Assembly: GCA_046351395.1 (NCBI GenBank)
Contig: JAXLYP010000007.1
Coordinates: 315,299-379,298 of the forward strand
Source: CAYYKK01 sp046351395
GTDB lineage: Bacteria; Myxococcota_A; Polyangia; Polyangiales; Polyangiaceae
Direction: 5' to 3'
Length of the DNA stretch: 64,000 bases
Position 1 is the stretch's first letter. The number at the start of each line of letters is the position of its first letter. The notes under the pieces were generated by a model. It was not told where the DNA came from. It searched no databases and was given only the letters and a program-made list of their open reading frames with translations. The position numbers were made by a program, and so were the translations under genes. Shown piece by piece: positions 25,623-33,641 of the stretch.

Positions 25623-25804
25623 GCCCCGCGGTGCAGGACGCCCTCGCGTTCGTGACGGTGGCGCTCGCGTTCGCGTACCTCGGCTTCAAGCTCGTGCTCG
25701 AGCCGCGCCTTCGATCGCGTCGCCCGGATGTTCGAGCGGATCGTCTGGTGCGCCGGCACCGCGGCCCCGCGCCTGCGCCCCATCGGCGCGGCGGATGCCA
25801 CTGA
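25619..25804 (+). CDS. Small FeoB-linked membrane protein
   Basis: A GTG overlapping the feoB stop (GTGA) opens a 61-codon frame: a short hydrophobic helix (D-A-L-A-F-V-T-V-A-L-A-F-A-Y-L-G-F) followed by a basic tail rich in Arg and Pro, ending G-G-C-H. Its position matches the short membrane proteins (FeoC-like or FeoB-associated Cys-rich proteins) that often follow feoB. The tail has a single cysteine, and a frameshift within it is possible because an alternative frame gives a C-A-G-T-A-A-P sequence there. Real but low-certainty gene. Confidence 0.5.
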   Translation: MSPAVQDALAFVTVALAFAYLGFKLVLEPRLRSRRPDVRADRLVRRHRGPAPAPHRRGGCH

Positions 25805-25820
25805 GCGCCGCGAGCCGCGC

Positions 25821-27794
25821 TCAGCTCTCGGTGACGAGGTGGTCGTAGGCGCGGAAGCCGCGATCGAGAACGAGCGCCCACACTTTTTCCGTCATGCACT
25901 CGCTCGCGGCCTGGCTCGACGCGCCGTCGACGTGGACGTCGACGATCTCGTCGAGCGTGCTCTCGACCGAGACCTTCGGCTTCGCGCTGGGGTCGCACGC
26001 GAGCTTGATCGCAGCGACCTCCCGATCGAGGAAGCCTTGCGTGTCCACGGCGGGGAGCGGAGCGGGCTGCGTGTGCGTGGGCATCGTGCAGCAGCAAGAC
26101 GTCGTGCCGATGCTGCCCCCGCCGAACCCGCCTCGGCCGATCGCGTCCCGGTCGAACGGCGCGTTCGCCGCGTCCTTCGCGACGAGGCTCGTCACGGGGG
26201 ACACGACGTGCCCGAGGTTCGCGAAGGCGAGCATCGTCTCCGGGTCGAGGTCTTCGAAGGCCCCGTCTGCGAACACGAGGCCCGCCGCGAGCTTCCGGTA
26301 GGCGGCGGTGGCCCCGAACACCTTGTGGAGGGGCTGCGACCAGAGCTCGCCGTCGATCGTGACCGTCGCACCGTCCGCCGCCCGGAACGCCGAGGAGGCG
26401 ATGCGCGTGCCCTCGTCCACGCGGCCCATCTGCCCGTCGGAGTTCGCGTCGGGAGCGGGGGAGACGCGCGCGTGATCGATGGCCTTGGGTCGCGCGAGCT
26501 CCTCGAAGACGCTGCGCTGCACGGCGTCGTCATCCGCGGCGGCGGCGCTCCAGACGAGGCCACCGGTCGCGCGCGCGAGGGGCGCCCATGGGGAGGTGTC
26601 GTCCCGCTCGAGCGTCGCGAGGCCCGCGCCCGCGGCGACGACGTGCAGGATGGCGCCCGCGGGAACGTGCGGCGTGACGCTCTCGGCCGTGAGCCGATCC
26701 GCCGTATGCAGATCCGTGAACAGGACGACGCGCTTCGGCCCCGCTTCGGGCGCGAGGAGCTCGCCCGCCTTCGCGAGCGCGACGTCCAGGTTCGAACCGT
26801 TTCCGCGCGGGTTGGTCGCGCTCGCGCGCGCGGCGAGTGCGGCCTCCGCGTCTGCCGCTGGCGCGAACCCCGTCGCCGGATCCAAGAGGCGCGCGGACCG
26901 ATCGAACGTGACGAGCGCCACCTTCGCGTCGTGCCCGTCGAAGGCATGGACGTAGCTCTGCGCGGCGAGGAAGAGGGCGGTCCCGTCCGCATCGTCGAGG
27001 GAGCGCGAGGCATCGATCAACACGACGATGCGGGCGTGCTCGGGGATCTCCGCGACCCGCGGCGCGACGTCCAGGTGGTAGTCGACGAGGGCCATCGGCG
27101 CGGTGTTCGTCGATGCGGCCGCGGCTTGCCCCGACTTCGGGAGCACGGCGATCTCGCCGAAGACGGGATCGGTCACGGGGACGGTCCACGCGAGCGAGTG
27201 CCCCGCGTCGATCGTGAGGCGCGCGCGCCCGTCCGGAGAGGGGATCTCGTCGGCGACGAGCGCCCCGCCTTTCTCCGCGACGCGCACGTTGACCCAGCCC
27301 GGGACGGAGTAGTCGAGCGCGGACAGCTCGTAGTGGTAATGCCCGCCCGAGTACGTCACGGGGGCGACGAACTTGTACGACACGACCTGCTGCCCCTTGG
27401 CGGGCACGCTCGCGTAGAGATCGAGGTAACCGGCGGAGCCCCACGCGAGGATCGCGGAGAGCGGCTTCGCGCCGACCGGCGCCTCCGCCATCTGCGTGTA
27501 GCGGAGCATCGCGGCGTCGCCTCGCTCGAGCTCCGCTTCCTGCCACAGGTTCGCCCCCCAGGGACTGAGCAGCGCGAGCCCGGTCGCGGCGCCCGAGCCG
27601 ATCGACACGCCGAGCTGCGCCTCCACCGCGGTCTCGGAGTCGTTGCTGATCGACACCATGACGGACACCTCCGCCCGGTTCCGATAGAGCTCCACGTTCG
27701 CGCCGGACGAGGTCTCGTTCCACTGGGCGAACGCAGCCTCGGGGACGAGGAGCGCGGAGGCGACGAGGGCGGGACGGAGGAGGCTCCGGGGCAT
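25821..27794 (-). CDS. Exported VWA-domain protein
   Basis: A 657-residue protein with a signal peptide (M-P-R-S-L-L-R, cleavage after A-F-A). Residues 25-250 are strand-rich, as in a VIT-like N-terminal domain. A von Willebrand A domain follows with an intact MIDAS start D-A-S-R-S at 261-265 and G-N-G-S-N further on. The distal half carries G-R-G-G-F-G-G-G-S, S-C-C-C-T-M, and a C-terminal domain with V-S-V-E-S-T-L-D-E-I-V-D-V. This domain resembles the mature end of the two VIT/VWA proteins at 47-56 kb. Likely binds a protein or divalent metal at the cell surface. Its stop lies 17 bp from the convergent feoB-linked gene. Confidence 0.75.
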   Translation of the reverse strand: MPRSLLRPALVASALLVPEAAFAQWNETSSGANVELYRNRAEVSVMVSISNDSETAVEAQLGVSIGSGAATGLALLSPWGANLWQEAELERGDAAMLRYTQMAEAPVGAKPLSAILAWGSAGYLDLYASVPAKGQQVVSYKFVAPVTYSGGHYHYELSALDYSVPGWVNVRVAEKGGALVADEIPSPDGRARLTIDAGHSLAWTVPVTDPVFGEIAVLPKSGQAAAASTNTAPMALVDYHLDVAPRVAEIPEHARIVVLIDASRSLDDADGTALFLAAQSYVHAFDGHDAKVALVTFDRSARLLDPATGFAPAADAEAALAARASATNPRGNGSNLDVALAKAGELLAPEAGPKRVVLFTDLHTADRLTAESVTPHVPAGAILHVVAAGAGLATLERDDTSPWAPLARATGGLVWSAAAADDDAVQRSVFEELARPKAIDHARVSPAPDANSDGQMGRVDEGTRIASSAFRAADGATVTIDGELWSQPLHKVFGATAAYRKLAAGLVFADGAFEDLDPETMLAFANLGHVVSPVTSLVAKDAANAPFDRDAIGRGGFGGGSIGTTSCCCTMPTHTQPAPLPAVDTQGFLDREVAAIKLACDPSAKPKVSVESTLDEIVDVHVDGASSQAASECMTEKVWALVLDRGFRAYDHLVTES

Positions 27795-27876
27795 CAGGCA
27801 CCCGAGACAGCGCTCGGTGCGAGCAAGTTCCCGCCGTCACGAACTTTCGTCGAACGGCCACGCTCGCGCCCGCGCG

Positions 27877-28920
27877 CTAGCGCTGGAGGAAATAGAAGAA
27901 GTCGCGCGCCGAGGGGTTCTTCCAGCCCTCGCCCTTCGAGTACTTGAGATCCTTCATCAGCGGGTTCGACGCCGTGAAGTCGCCCGAGTCCCCTCGCTCG
28001 AACACGACGAAGCGCACGTACGAGTAGTTGATGTCGAACTGGCAGGCCGACTGCATCCCGATCGCGGCGAGCGCCTTCGCGAAGAACGCGGGCTCGACCT
28101 GGTTGCCGATCGCGAAATAGAGGACGTCCTTCTCCTTCGAGAGCGCGTACGCGCTCCGACGAATGTCGCGCTGTCCGTTCTCGGCCGCGCCCCACACCCG
28201 CACGTTGAACGGGGCGGTGGTCTCGGGCCCCGGCGCGCCGTCCTCCACGAGGCACGGCGCGCCTTGCCGGAACCACGCGAAGTCCGCCGCCTCGGGGGCG
28301 AGGCGCGACCACGTCCCGAGGCGCAGCTCCCCGCTCCGTGTCCTCGCGAGCGTGCAATCCGCGTCGATGGGGGGGAGGAACTCGGTCTCTCCGACCTTCA
28401 TCCCATGGCTCCCGTGGCGCGCCTTGAACCCACCGTTCGTCATCGCGAGCAGCCGATCGAGCTCGCTCGCGGGCACGAGCCCCGTGCGATCCGCGGCGGC
28501 GACGGCGCTGCTCGTCGGCTCCTCCTTGCCCGCGGCGAGGTTCAACGACGCGCGCGTCAGATCGACGGCGGCGACCGCGACCTCGATGAGCGGGCTCGTG
28601 GGGTGGGGGTGAATCACGGTCATCGCGAACGGTGACGGGCTCAATCCCCGCGCAGGCAGGGGGCTCCACACGCCGTCTCCGTCGCGCTTCGAGCCGGCCT
28701 CGGGGGGCGTCAGGGGCGGCGGGGGAAACACGTGGACCTCCGCGGGCGGCGGCGACGACGCAGGGGCGGAGGCGGACGGGACTGCGACGGCGACGGGAAC
28801 GGGATCCGTCGTTGGCGCGGGCCCCGTCGGAGGGCGGTGCGTGCGGGGGCGGTCCGCCGACCCACACGACGCAACCGCACCCAACAAGATCAAAGCAAGG
28901 AATTGCTGGCCTCGGTTCAC
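27877..28920 (-). CDS. Lipoprotein, phosphodiester-glycosidase-like
   Basis: A 347-residue lipoprotein. I chose GTG at 28918-28920 because it starts a signal ending V-A-S-C; an upstream ATG at 28978-28980 would overlap the divergent gene's start. A long Pro/Ala-rich linker follows. The folded part has A-V-D-L-T-R-A-S-L-N and A-M-T-N-G-G-F-K-A-R-H-G-S-H-G-M-K-V. That resembles the N-G-G-F core of the NAGPA (phosphodiester glycosidase / exopolysaccharide) family, and the C-terminal Y-F-A-I-G-N and F-D-I-N-Y-S-Y fit too. Substrate unknown; likely periplasmic or on the surface. Confidence 0.6.
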   Translation of the reverse strand: MNRGQQFLALILLGAVASCGSADRPRTHRPPTGPAPTTDPVPVAVAVPSASAPASSPPPAEVHVFPPPPLTPPEAGSKRDGDGVWSPLPARGLSPSPFAMTVIHPHPTSPLIEVAVAAVDLTRASLNLAAGKEEPTSSAVAAADRTGLVPASELDRLLAMTNGGFKARHGSHGMKVGETEFLPPIDADCTLARTRSGELRLGTWSRLAPEAADFAWFRQGAPCLVEDGAPGPETTAPFNVRVWGAAENGQRDIRRSAYALSKEKDVLYFAIGNQVEPAFFAKALAAIGMQSACQFDINYSYVRFVVFERGDSGDFTASNPLMKDLKYSKGEGWKNPSARDFFYFLQR

Positions 28921-28978
28921 GCGGCCTAGCTTAGAATGCGCCGCTCGCGTTTCGAGCCCCGGGACCAAGGAAGTGAAC

Positions 28979-30127
28979 ATGTCTTATCGAACACTCGCGG
29001 TGTGCGCCGGCTTCTCCACGATCCTCGCTGCGGCCCTGCTGGGGGCGGGCTCCGGCTGCCAGGCCGGTGTCGTCGGCATCGGCGGTTCGGGGGACACCTC
29101 GACCGGGGCGAACCTCCAGAGCTCGAGCAACGGGTTCTCGAGCGGCACCGAGATGTCCACGGGCACGAGCCTGAGCAACTGCACCGACCCGACGTGCGTC
29201 GGCAGCACGCCCCAGGGCGGGTGTGACGGCGCGCTCGCCCTCGCCGCGAACGACCCGATGGACGGCGCTCGCGCGATCGGCCTCTGCAAGGAGTACACGG
29301 AGGGCACCTGGGGCGTTCGGAAGGCGGAGTGGATCCGCGCGGACGGCTCGCCGCTCGGCATGGGCGACGGCGGGCAGGACGGCGACGGCGATCTCGCCCT
29401 CGGCAAGGGCATCGTGAGCAAGTTCGGAAGCGCGGTCACGCCGCGCGAAGGCAAGTCGATGCTCGTGCTCTCGTCGGGCTCGGCGCGGAACCCGAACCAG
29501 CCCGGGTATCACTCGGTCTCCGGCTATTGGAAGGACAACAACGAGCACGGCGCCCCGAACGGATACCCGAAGGCGTCCGCGTCGTGCGATCTCGTGGGCG
29601 GCCCTCCTTACGACTCCGCGGGCCTCCGCCTCCAGATCGCGACGCCGACGGACGCGAAGTCGATCAGCTTCAACATCGACTTCTACACCTACGAGTTCCC
29701 GAACTTCGTCTGCGACAAATACAACGACTTCTTCACCGCGATCATGTCGCCCGCTCCCGCCGGCTTGCCGGACGGCAACATCTCGTTCGACTCGATGAAG
29801 AACACGATCAGCGTGAACGCGGGCTTCCTCACGGTGTGCCACCCGCAGCAAGCGTCGAACGGCCAGAACTTCGCCTGCCCGGACGGTCCCGGCGAGCTCG
29901 CGGGCACGGGGTTCGACGTCGACTTCCTCGGCGACGCGACGGACAACAGCGCCGCGACGAGCTGGCTGCAAACGAACGCGCCGATCGCGAACCCGGGCAG
30001 CGACATCACGCTCGAGTTCGCGATCTGGGACGACGGGGACGGCGTCCTCGACTCGACGATCCTCATCGACAACTTCACGTTCACGCCCGACCTGACGGAC
30101 ACCGGGACGACGCCCGTGCCGAAGTAG
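28979..30127 (+). CDS. Choice-of-anchor-L-type surface lipoprotein
   Basis: A 382-residue protein. An AAGGAAG ribosome-binding site lies 7 bp before the ATG at 28979. The N-terminus carries a lipoprotein-like signal ending G-S-G-C, a Ser/Thr/Gly-rich linker, then a domain with I-S-F-N-I-D-F-Y-T-Y-E-F-P-N-F-V-C and K-Y-N-D-F-F, the core of 'choice-of-anchor L' domains in myxobacteria. The end has F-A-I-W-D-D-G-D-G and I-L-I-D-N-F-T-F. Such domains are extracellular and possibly adhesive; a function is not established. Divergent from the lipoprotein at 27877 with only 58 bp between. Confidence 0.75.
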   Translation: MSYRTLAVCAGFSTILAAALLGAGSGCQAGVVGIGGSGDTSTGANLQSSSNGFSSGTEMSTGTSLSNCTDPTCVGSTPQGGCDGALALAANDPMDGARAIGLCKEYTEGTWGVRKAEWIRADGSPLGMGDGGQDGDGDLALGKGIVSKFGSAVTPREGKSMLVLSSGSARNPNQPGYHSVSGYWKDNNEHGAPNGYPKASASCDLVGGPPYDSAGLRLQIATPTDAKSISFNIDFYTYEFPNFVCDKYNDFFTAIMSPAPAGLPDGNISFDSMKNTISVNAGFLTVCHPQQASNGQNFACPDGPGELAGTGFDVDFLGDATDNSAATSWLQTNAPIANPGSDITLEFAIWDDGDGVLDSTILIDNFTFTPDLTDTGTTPVPK

Positions 30128-30154
30128 GCGCCGCACATCGCCGACATCGAGACG

Positions 30155-30183
30155 CGAGCTCGCGGAGCCTCTCCGCGAGCTCG
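30155..30183. terminator. Hairpin terminator between convergent genes
   Basis: Perfect 13-bp arms, cgagctcgcggag and ctccgcgagctcg, with a 3-base loop (cct), lie between the surface-lipoprotein stop (30127) and the convergent kinase stop (30201). Only a short weak T-run (gtttg) follows on the plus strand. Its position suits a bidirectional terminator. Confidence 0.75.
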
Positions 30184-30200
30184 TCGCGTTTGGGTCGGCC

Positions 30201-31640
30201 TCAGCCGATCGACTTCGCCCCGACCACCCCGAGCACGACGAGCGCGATCGCCATCGCAGCGACGAGCGTCGCGAGGCTCATCGCGACGAACGGGTGACGG
30301 TCGACGAAGCGGCTGGTCTCCGCGATCGACCGCTTCATGAACGTCACCGGGCACTGGACGGGGATCTTGCCCATCGCGCGAGCGCGGAACCGATCGAGCA
30401 TCTCGCCGACGGACTGAAAGCGCTCCGCCGGATCTTTCGCGACGCCCTTCTTCACGATGTGCGTGAGCTCCGCGGGGGGCGACTCCTGGAACGCATTCTT
30501 GGGCCCCTCGAGCATCGAAGGGACGGGCTCCTCGATGACCGCCTTCAGGACCTCGTCGATCGTGCGCTTCGACTCGAGCGGGTGCGTGAGGAGGAGGAGC
30601 TCGCGGAAGAGCATCGAGAGCGAGTAGATGTCGCTCCGATGATCGACGGGCTTCCCTGCGGCTTGCTCGGGTGACATGTAGAACGGCGTGCCCACGAGCG
30701 ATCCGGCGACGGTCTCGTGGAGGGACGTCGTCACGCTGGTGTGCGGATCGACGTGCCCATCGATCCTCACGCGCCCGAGGAGGGGCTCGGGTTTGTCGAG
30801 CGTCTTCGCGATGCCCCAATCCATGAGCATCACCTCGCCGTAGCGCCCCACCATCACGTTCGCGGGCTTGATGTCGCGGTGGACGATGCCCTTCGCGTGC
30901 GCGAACGCGACCGCCTCGAGGAGCTGGACGAAGAGCTCCACGCGGCGCTCCACGGTGAACCGCGCGTGGTAGCCCGGGTCACCCTTCGCGAGCTTCTCGA
31001 TGATGTCCTCGAGGGTCTCGCCCTCGACGTACTTCATCACGAAGTAGTGGTCGCCGTTCTCGTCCACACCCACGTCGTGGATGGGGACGATGTTCGGGTG
31101 TTCGAGCTGCCCGACGGTGCGCACCTCGTCGGCGAAGCGGACGAGGTGCTCGTCCGATTTGACGTCGCTCTTCAGGCGTTTGACCGCGACGCGCCGACCG
31201 ATGTCCTGATCGAGGGCCCGCGTCACCTCGCCGAGGCCGCCTTCCCCGAGCTTCCCCTCGGGTTCGTACCGCGTGCGCTCCGCCTGCACGATCCGTGGGA
31301 CGTTCTCGATCACCTCGACCCGTGGGAGCACGGTCACCCGCACGGACGCTTGCTTCGCCGAGGGCGTGATCGACGACGGGCCGACGATCGACGGCGGGGC
31401 GCTGACGGCCGCGATCGTCTGGGCGAACGCGTCGTGCGCTGGGGCGGCGGAGGCGGGGCCCCGGCTCGCCGTGCGCGGGTCGACGAGCGTCGCGTCGGCG
31501 TTCGTTACGAGCGTCCCCTTCGCGCTCACGCGGCGCAGCGTCGCCGCGCGATCGTCGGCCGTCGCGGTGAACGCGGCGCCGGGGGAGGCGTACCCGATGG
31601 TCTTCGTTCGCACGTCGTTGGCTCTGGTGATCGCGTTCAT
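30201..31640 (-). CDS. Membrane-anchored Ser/Thr kinase with a DWG motif
   Basis: A 479-residue kinase. A Ser/Thr/Ala-rich N-terminal tail of about 120 residues comes before G-E-G-G-L-G-E-V (132-139), K154, H-R-D-I-K-P-A-N (254-261) and M-D-W-G (273-276). Trp replaces Phe of the usual DFG, as in some other bacterial kinases. The P-F-Y-M-S-P-E-Q activation segment is intact. One transmembrane helix lies near the C-terminus (about 452-475) with almost nothing beyond it, so the catalytic part faces the cytoplasm. I chose ATG 31638-31640; an upstream ATG would extend it into the shared 100-bp divergent promoter region. Its neighbour across that gap is the TPR protein. Confidence 0.9.
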   Translation of the reverse strand: MNAITRANDVRTKTIGYASPGAAFTATADDRAATLRRVSAKGTLVTNADATLVDPRTASRGPASAAPAHDAFAQTIAAVSAPPSIVGPSSITPSAKQASVRVTVLPRVEVIENVPRIVQAERTRYEPEGKLGEGGLGEVTRALDQDIGRRVAVKRLKSDVKSDEHLVRFADEVRTVGQLEHPNIVPIHDVGVDENGDHYFVMKYVEGETLEDIIEKLAKGDPGYHARFTVERRVELFVQLLEAVAFAHAKGIVHRDIKPANVMVGRYGEVMLMDWGIAKTLDKPEPLLGRVRIDGHVDPHTSVTTSLHETVAGSLVGTPFYMSPEQAAGKPVDHRSDIYSLSMLFRELLLLTHPLESKRTIDEVLKAVIEEPVPSMLEGPKNAFQESPPAELTHIVKKGVAKDPAERFQSVGEMLDRFRARAMGKIPVQCPVTFMKRSIAETSRFVDRHPFVAMSLATLVAAMAIALVVLGVVGAKSIG

Positions 31641-31707
31641 GGCTCTCCGAGGGAGGTTGGTGTCCAACGTACGTCGAACGGCGGCGCACCGGATCGACAC
31701 CTACTGG

Positions 31708-31734
31708 TTGGTGCGGCTCGTTTTTCTGTAGACT
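31708..31734 (+). promoter_or_regulatory. Candidate promoter giving a leaderless transcript for the TPR gene
   Basis: TTGGTG (31708-31713) and TAGACT (31729-31734), 15 bp apart, resemble sigma-70 elements. A start six bases after the -10 would fall on the GTG start codon at 31741. There is no purine-rich ribosome-binding site in the short gap (ccccgt), consistent with leaderless initiation. The TTTTTC tract between the boxes is unusual for this GC-rich window. Confidence 0.4.
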
Positions 31735-31740
31735 CCCCGT

Positions 31741-32775
31741 GTGCCGAGGCGTGGTTCAGTGTGGTTGGGTGCTCTCGTCGGAGCGGCGATCGTGTGCGCG
31801 GGCGCGCCAACGGCGTTCGCGGGGCCGGACCAGAGTGATGCTCAGATCCTCTTCGAGCAAGGCCGCAAGGCGCTCGATCGCGGAGACGAGGCGACGGCGT
31901 GCACGAAGTTTGAAGAAAGCTTACGGCTCGCGCGCTCCGCGGGACCGCTCTTCAACCTCGCGATGTGCGAGGAGCACAAGACCCACTTGGTCGAGGCCGC
32001 GCGCAACTGGCGCGAGGCGCTGAGCCTCGTCCCGCCGGACGATCCGCGCGTGGAGCCCGCGTGGGAGCGCCTCGCCGCGCTCGACAAGAAGCTCGGTCGG
32101 CTGACGATCTCGCTCCCGGTCGACACGCCCGCCGGCGCGGATCTCCTCCTCGATGGCGTGGAGGTCCCGCAGCGCGCCGCGAAGGAGGGCTCGGCCGGCG
32201 CGCGCGAGCCGGGCCTCGTGATCGAGGTCGCTCCGGGCGATCACAAGGTCGAGCTGGACGTGCGCGGGCGCGACCCGGCGACGGCGAAGGTCACCGTCGC
32301 CGCGGGCGAAAACAAGGACATCGCGCTCGCGTGGCCGAAGTCGTCGAACCCCGACGAGCAACCCGATCCGCAGCCGGATCCGAAGCCCGACCCGGACCCC
32401 AAGGAGAAGGACACGCCCGACTCCGGCCGGGGCGTGCGCGTCGCGGGGTTCGTCCTCGGTGGCGTGGGGCTCGCGACCACGATCGTTGGCGCGGCTACAG
32501 GTATCTTGACGATTCTCAAGAAAGGCGAGGTCGAGGACAACTGCACATCGACGTGCAACGACGCGGCGAGGGACGCGGCGACGGACGGCAAGGCGTTCTC
32601 GATCGCGAGCTCGGTGACGTTCCCGACCGGGCTCGCGATGACGGCCGTGGGCGCCATCCTCGTCTTCACGCACCTCCCGTCGAGCGACGAGAAGGCGAAG
32701 CCCGCCCCCGTCACCGCGCTCCTGCCCATCGTCAGCCCAAGCTACTGGGGGCTCAGCTTCGCGGGGACGTTGTGA
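31741..32775 (+). CDS. TPR/PEGA-like exported protein with C-terminal membrane helices
   Basis: A 344-residue protein with a GTG start, a signal peptide ending A-F-A, TPR-like repeats (L-F-E-Q-G-R-K-A-L-D-R-G-D, then L-F-N-L-A-M-C-E-E-H), a PEGA-like stretch (L-L-L-D-G-V-E-V-P and V-E-V-A-P-G-D-H-K-V-E-L), an acidic/Pro linker of D-P-x-P-D-P repeats, and two membrane helices separated by a loop with two cysteines. It matches the TPR protein at 9623 in layout and function class. It overlaps the next gene by 4 bp (GTGA). Probably a periplasmic partner of the neighbouring kinases (inference). Confidence 0.8.
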   Translation: MPRRGSVWLGALVGAAIVCAGAPTAFAGPDQSDAQILFEQGRKALDRGDEATACTKFEESLRLARSAGPLFNLAMCEEHKTHLVEAARNWREALSLVPPDDPRVEPAWERLAALDKKLGRLTISLPVDTPAGADLLLDGVEVPQRAAKEGSAGAREPGLVIEVAPGDHKVELDVRGRDPATAKVTVAAGENKDIALAWPKSSNPDEQPDPQPDPKPDPDPKEKDTPDSGRGVRVAGFVLGGVGLATTIVGAATGILTILKKGEVEDNCTSTCNDAARDAATDGKAFSIASSVTFPTGLAMTAVGAILVFTHLPSSDEKAKPAPVTALLPIVSPSYWGLSFAGTL

Positions 32776-33512
32776 GGTCGGCGGTCTCCAAGCTCCTCCT
32801 CGTGATGACGGGCGTCGGCTTCGTCGCCGCGGGCTGCGCGCAAATCATCGGGGCGGACTTCGACAAGCCGTTCGAAACGAGCTCGTCGAGCACGAGCGGG
32901 GCCTCCTCCTCGTCGGGCGCAGTCGGACCCGCGGTGTGCGGGGACGGCGTCTGCTCCGGCAACGAAACGAACGCCACGTGTCCATCGGAATGCCCGAGCC
33001 GCTGTGGCGACAACGTCTGCGATACGGACGAGAACGTCTGCGTGTGCGAGACCGATTGCCCGGTCGAGACGAAGTGCGGGGATGGGTGCTGTTCGTTCGC
33101 CGAGATCGACTCCGGGGGGCCCGACTACTGCGCGACGGATTGCGTGATGCCCTGCGGCGATGCCCAGTGCTTGGACGGTGAGACGTGCAGCACCTGCTAT
33201 CCGGATTGCTACTGCGGGGCGACGCAGGACTGCCGCGTTGACGGGTGCCACCTCAGGGATGGACAAGCCTGCAAGGACAACGCCGAGTGCTCGAGCAGCA
33301 ACTGCGTCGACACGGTGTGCTGTACCGTCCCATGCGGCCTGTGCGAGACCTGCGCGGCGGATGGGAGCCAGTGCGTCCCGCTCGTCAAGGACGTCCGCTG
33401 CCCCGGGAGCGACGTTTGCGCGAATGGGCAGTGCCAGTGCGCGAACGGCTCGCAGGACGGAACCGAAGACGGCGTCGACTGCGGTGGCGTCTGCCCGCCC
33501 TGCAAGACCTGA
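32772..33512 (+). CDS. Cysteine-rich repeat lipoprotein
   Basis: A 246-residue lipoprotein (GTG start; lipobox V-A-A-G-C) with a Ser/Thr/Gly linker, then four copies of a disulfide-rich motif beginning C-G-D: C-G-D-G-V-C, C-G-D-N-V-C, C-G-D-G-C-C and C-G-D-A-Q-C, each ending about 15-20 residues later in D-C or E-C. A different Cys-rich part (C-C-T-V-P-C-G-L-C-E-T-C) follows, ending C-P-P-C-K-T. The repeats resemble surface Cys-rich repeats of myxobacteria (DUF4215-like). Starts inside the TPR gene stop. Likely an outer-surface ligand-binding partner of the TPR/kinase group. Confidence 0.8.
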   Translation: MRSAVSKLLLVMTGVGFVAAGCAQIIGADFDKPFETSSSSTSGASSSSGAVGPAVCGDGVCSGNETNATCPSECPSRCGDNVCDTDENVCVCETDCPVETKCGDGCCSFAEIDSGGPDYCATDCVMPCGDAQCLDGETCSTCYPDCYCGATQDCRVDGCHLRDGQACKDNAECSSSNCVDTVCCTVPCGLCETCAADGSQCVPLVKDVRCPGSDVCANGQCQCANGSQDGTEDGVDCGGVCPPCKT

Positions 33513-33641
33513 CGCCCCCGCAACGCTCCTGGCAGCTGGGGTGCTCTGCCGCCTGGCCCGAGCGCAGGGTTCTTCGGCCAAAGACCTTGATCCGCTGCAA
33601 TTAGCCGCGTCCCCCACCTTCCGCTATTCTCCGAGCCGGGC

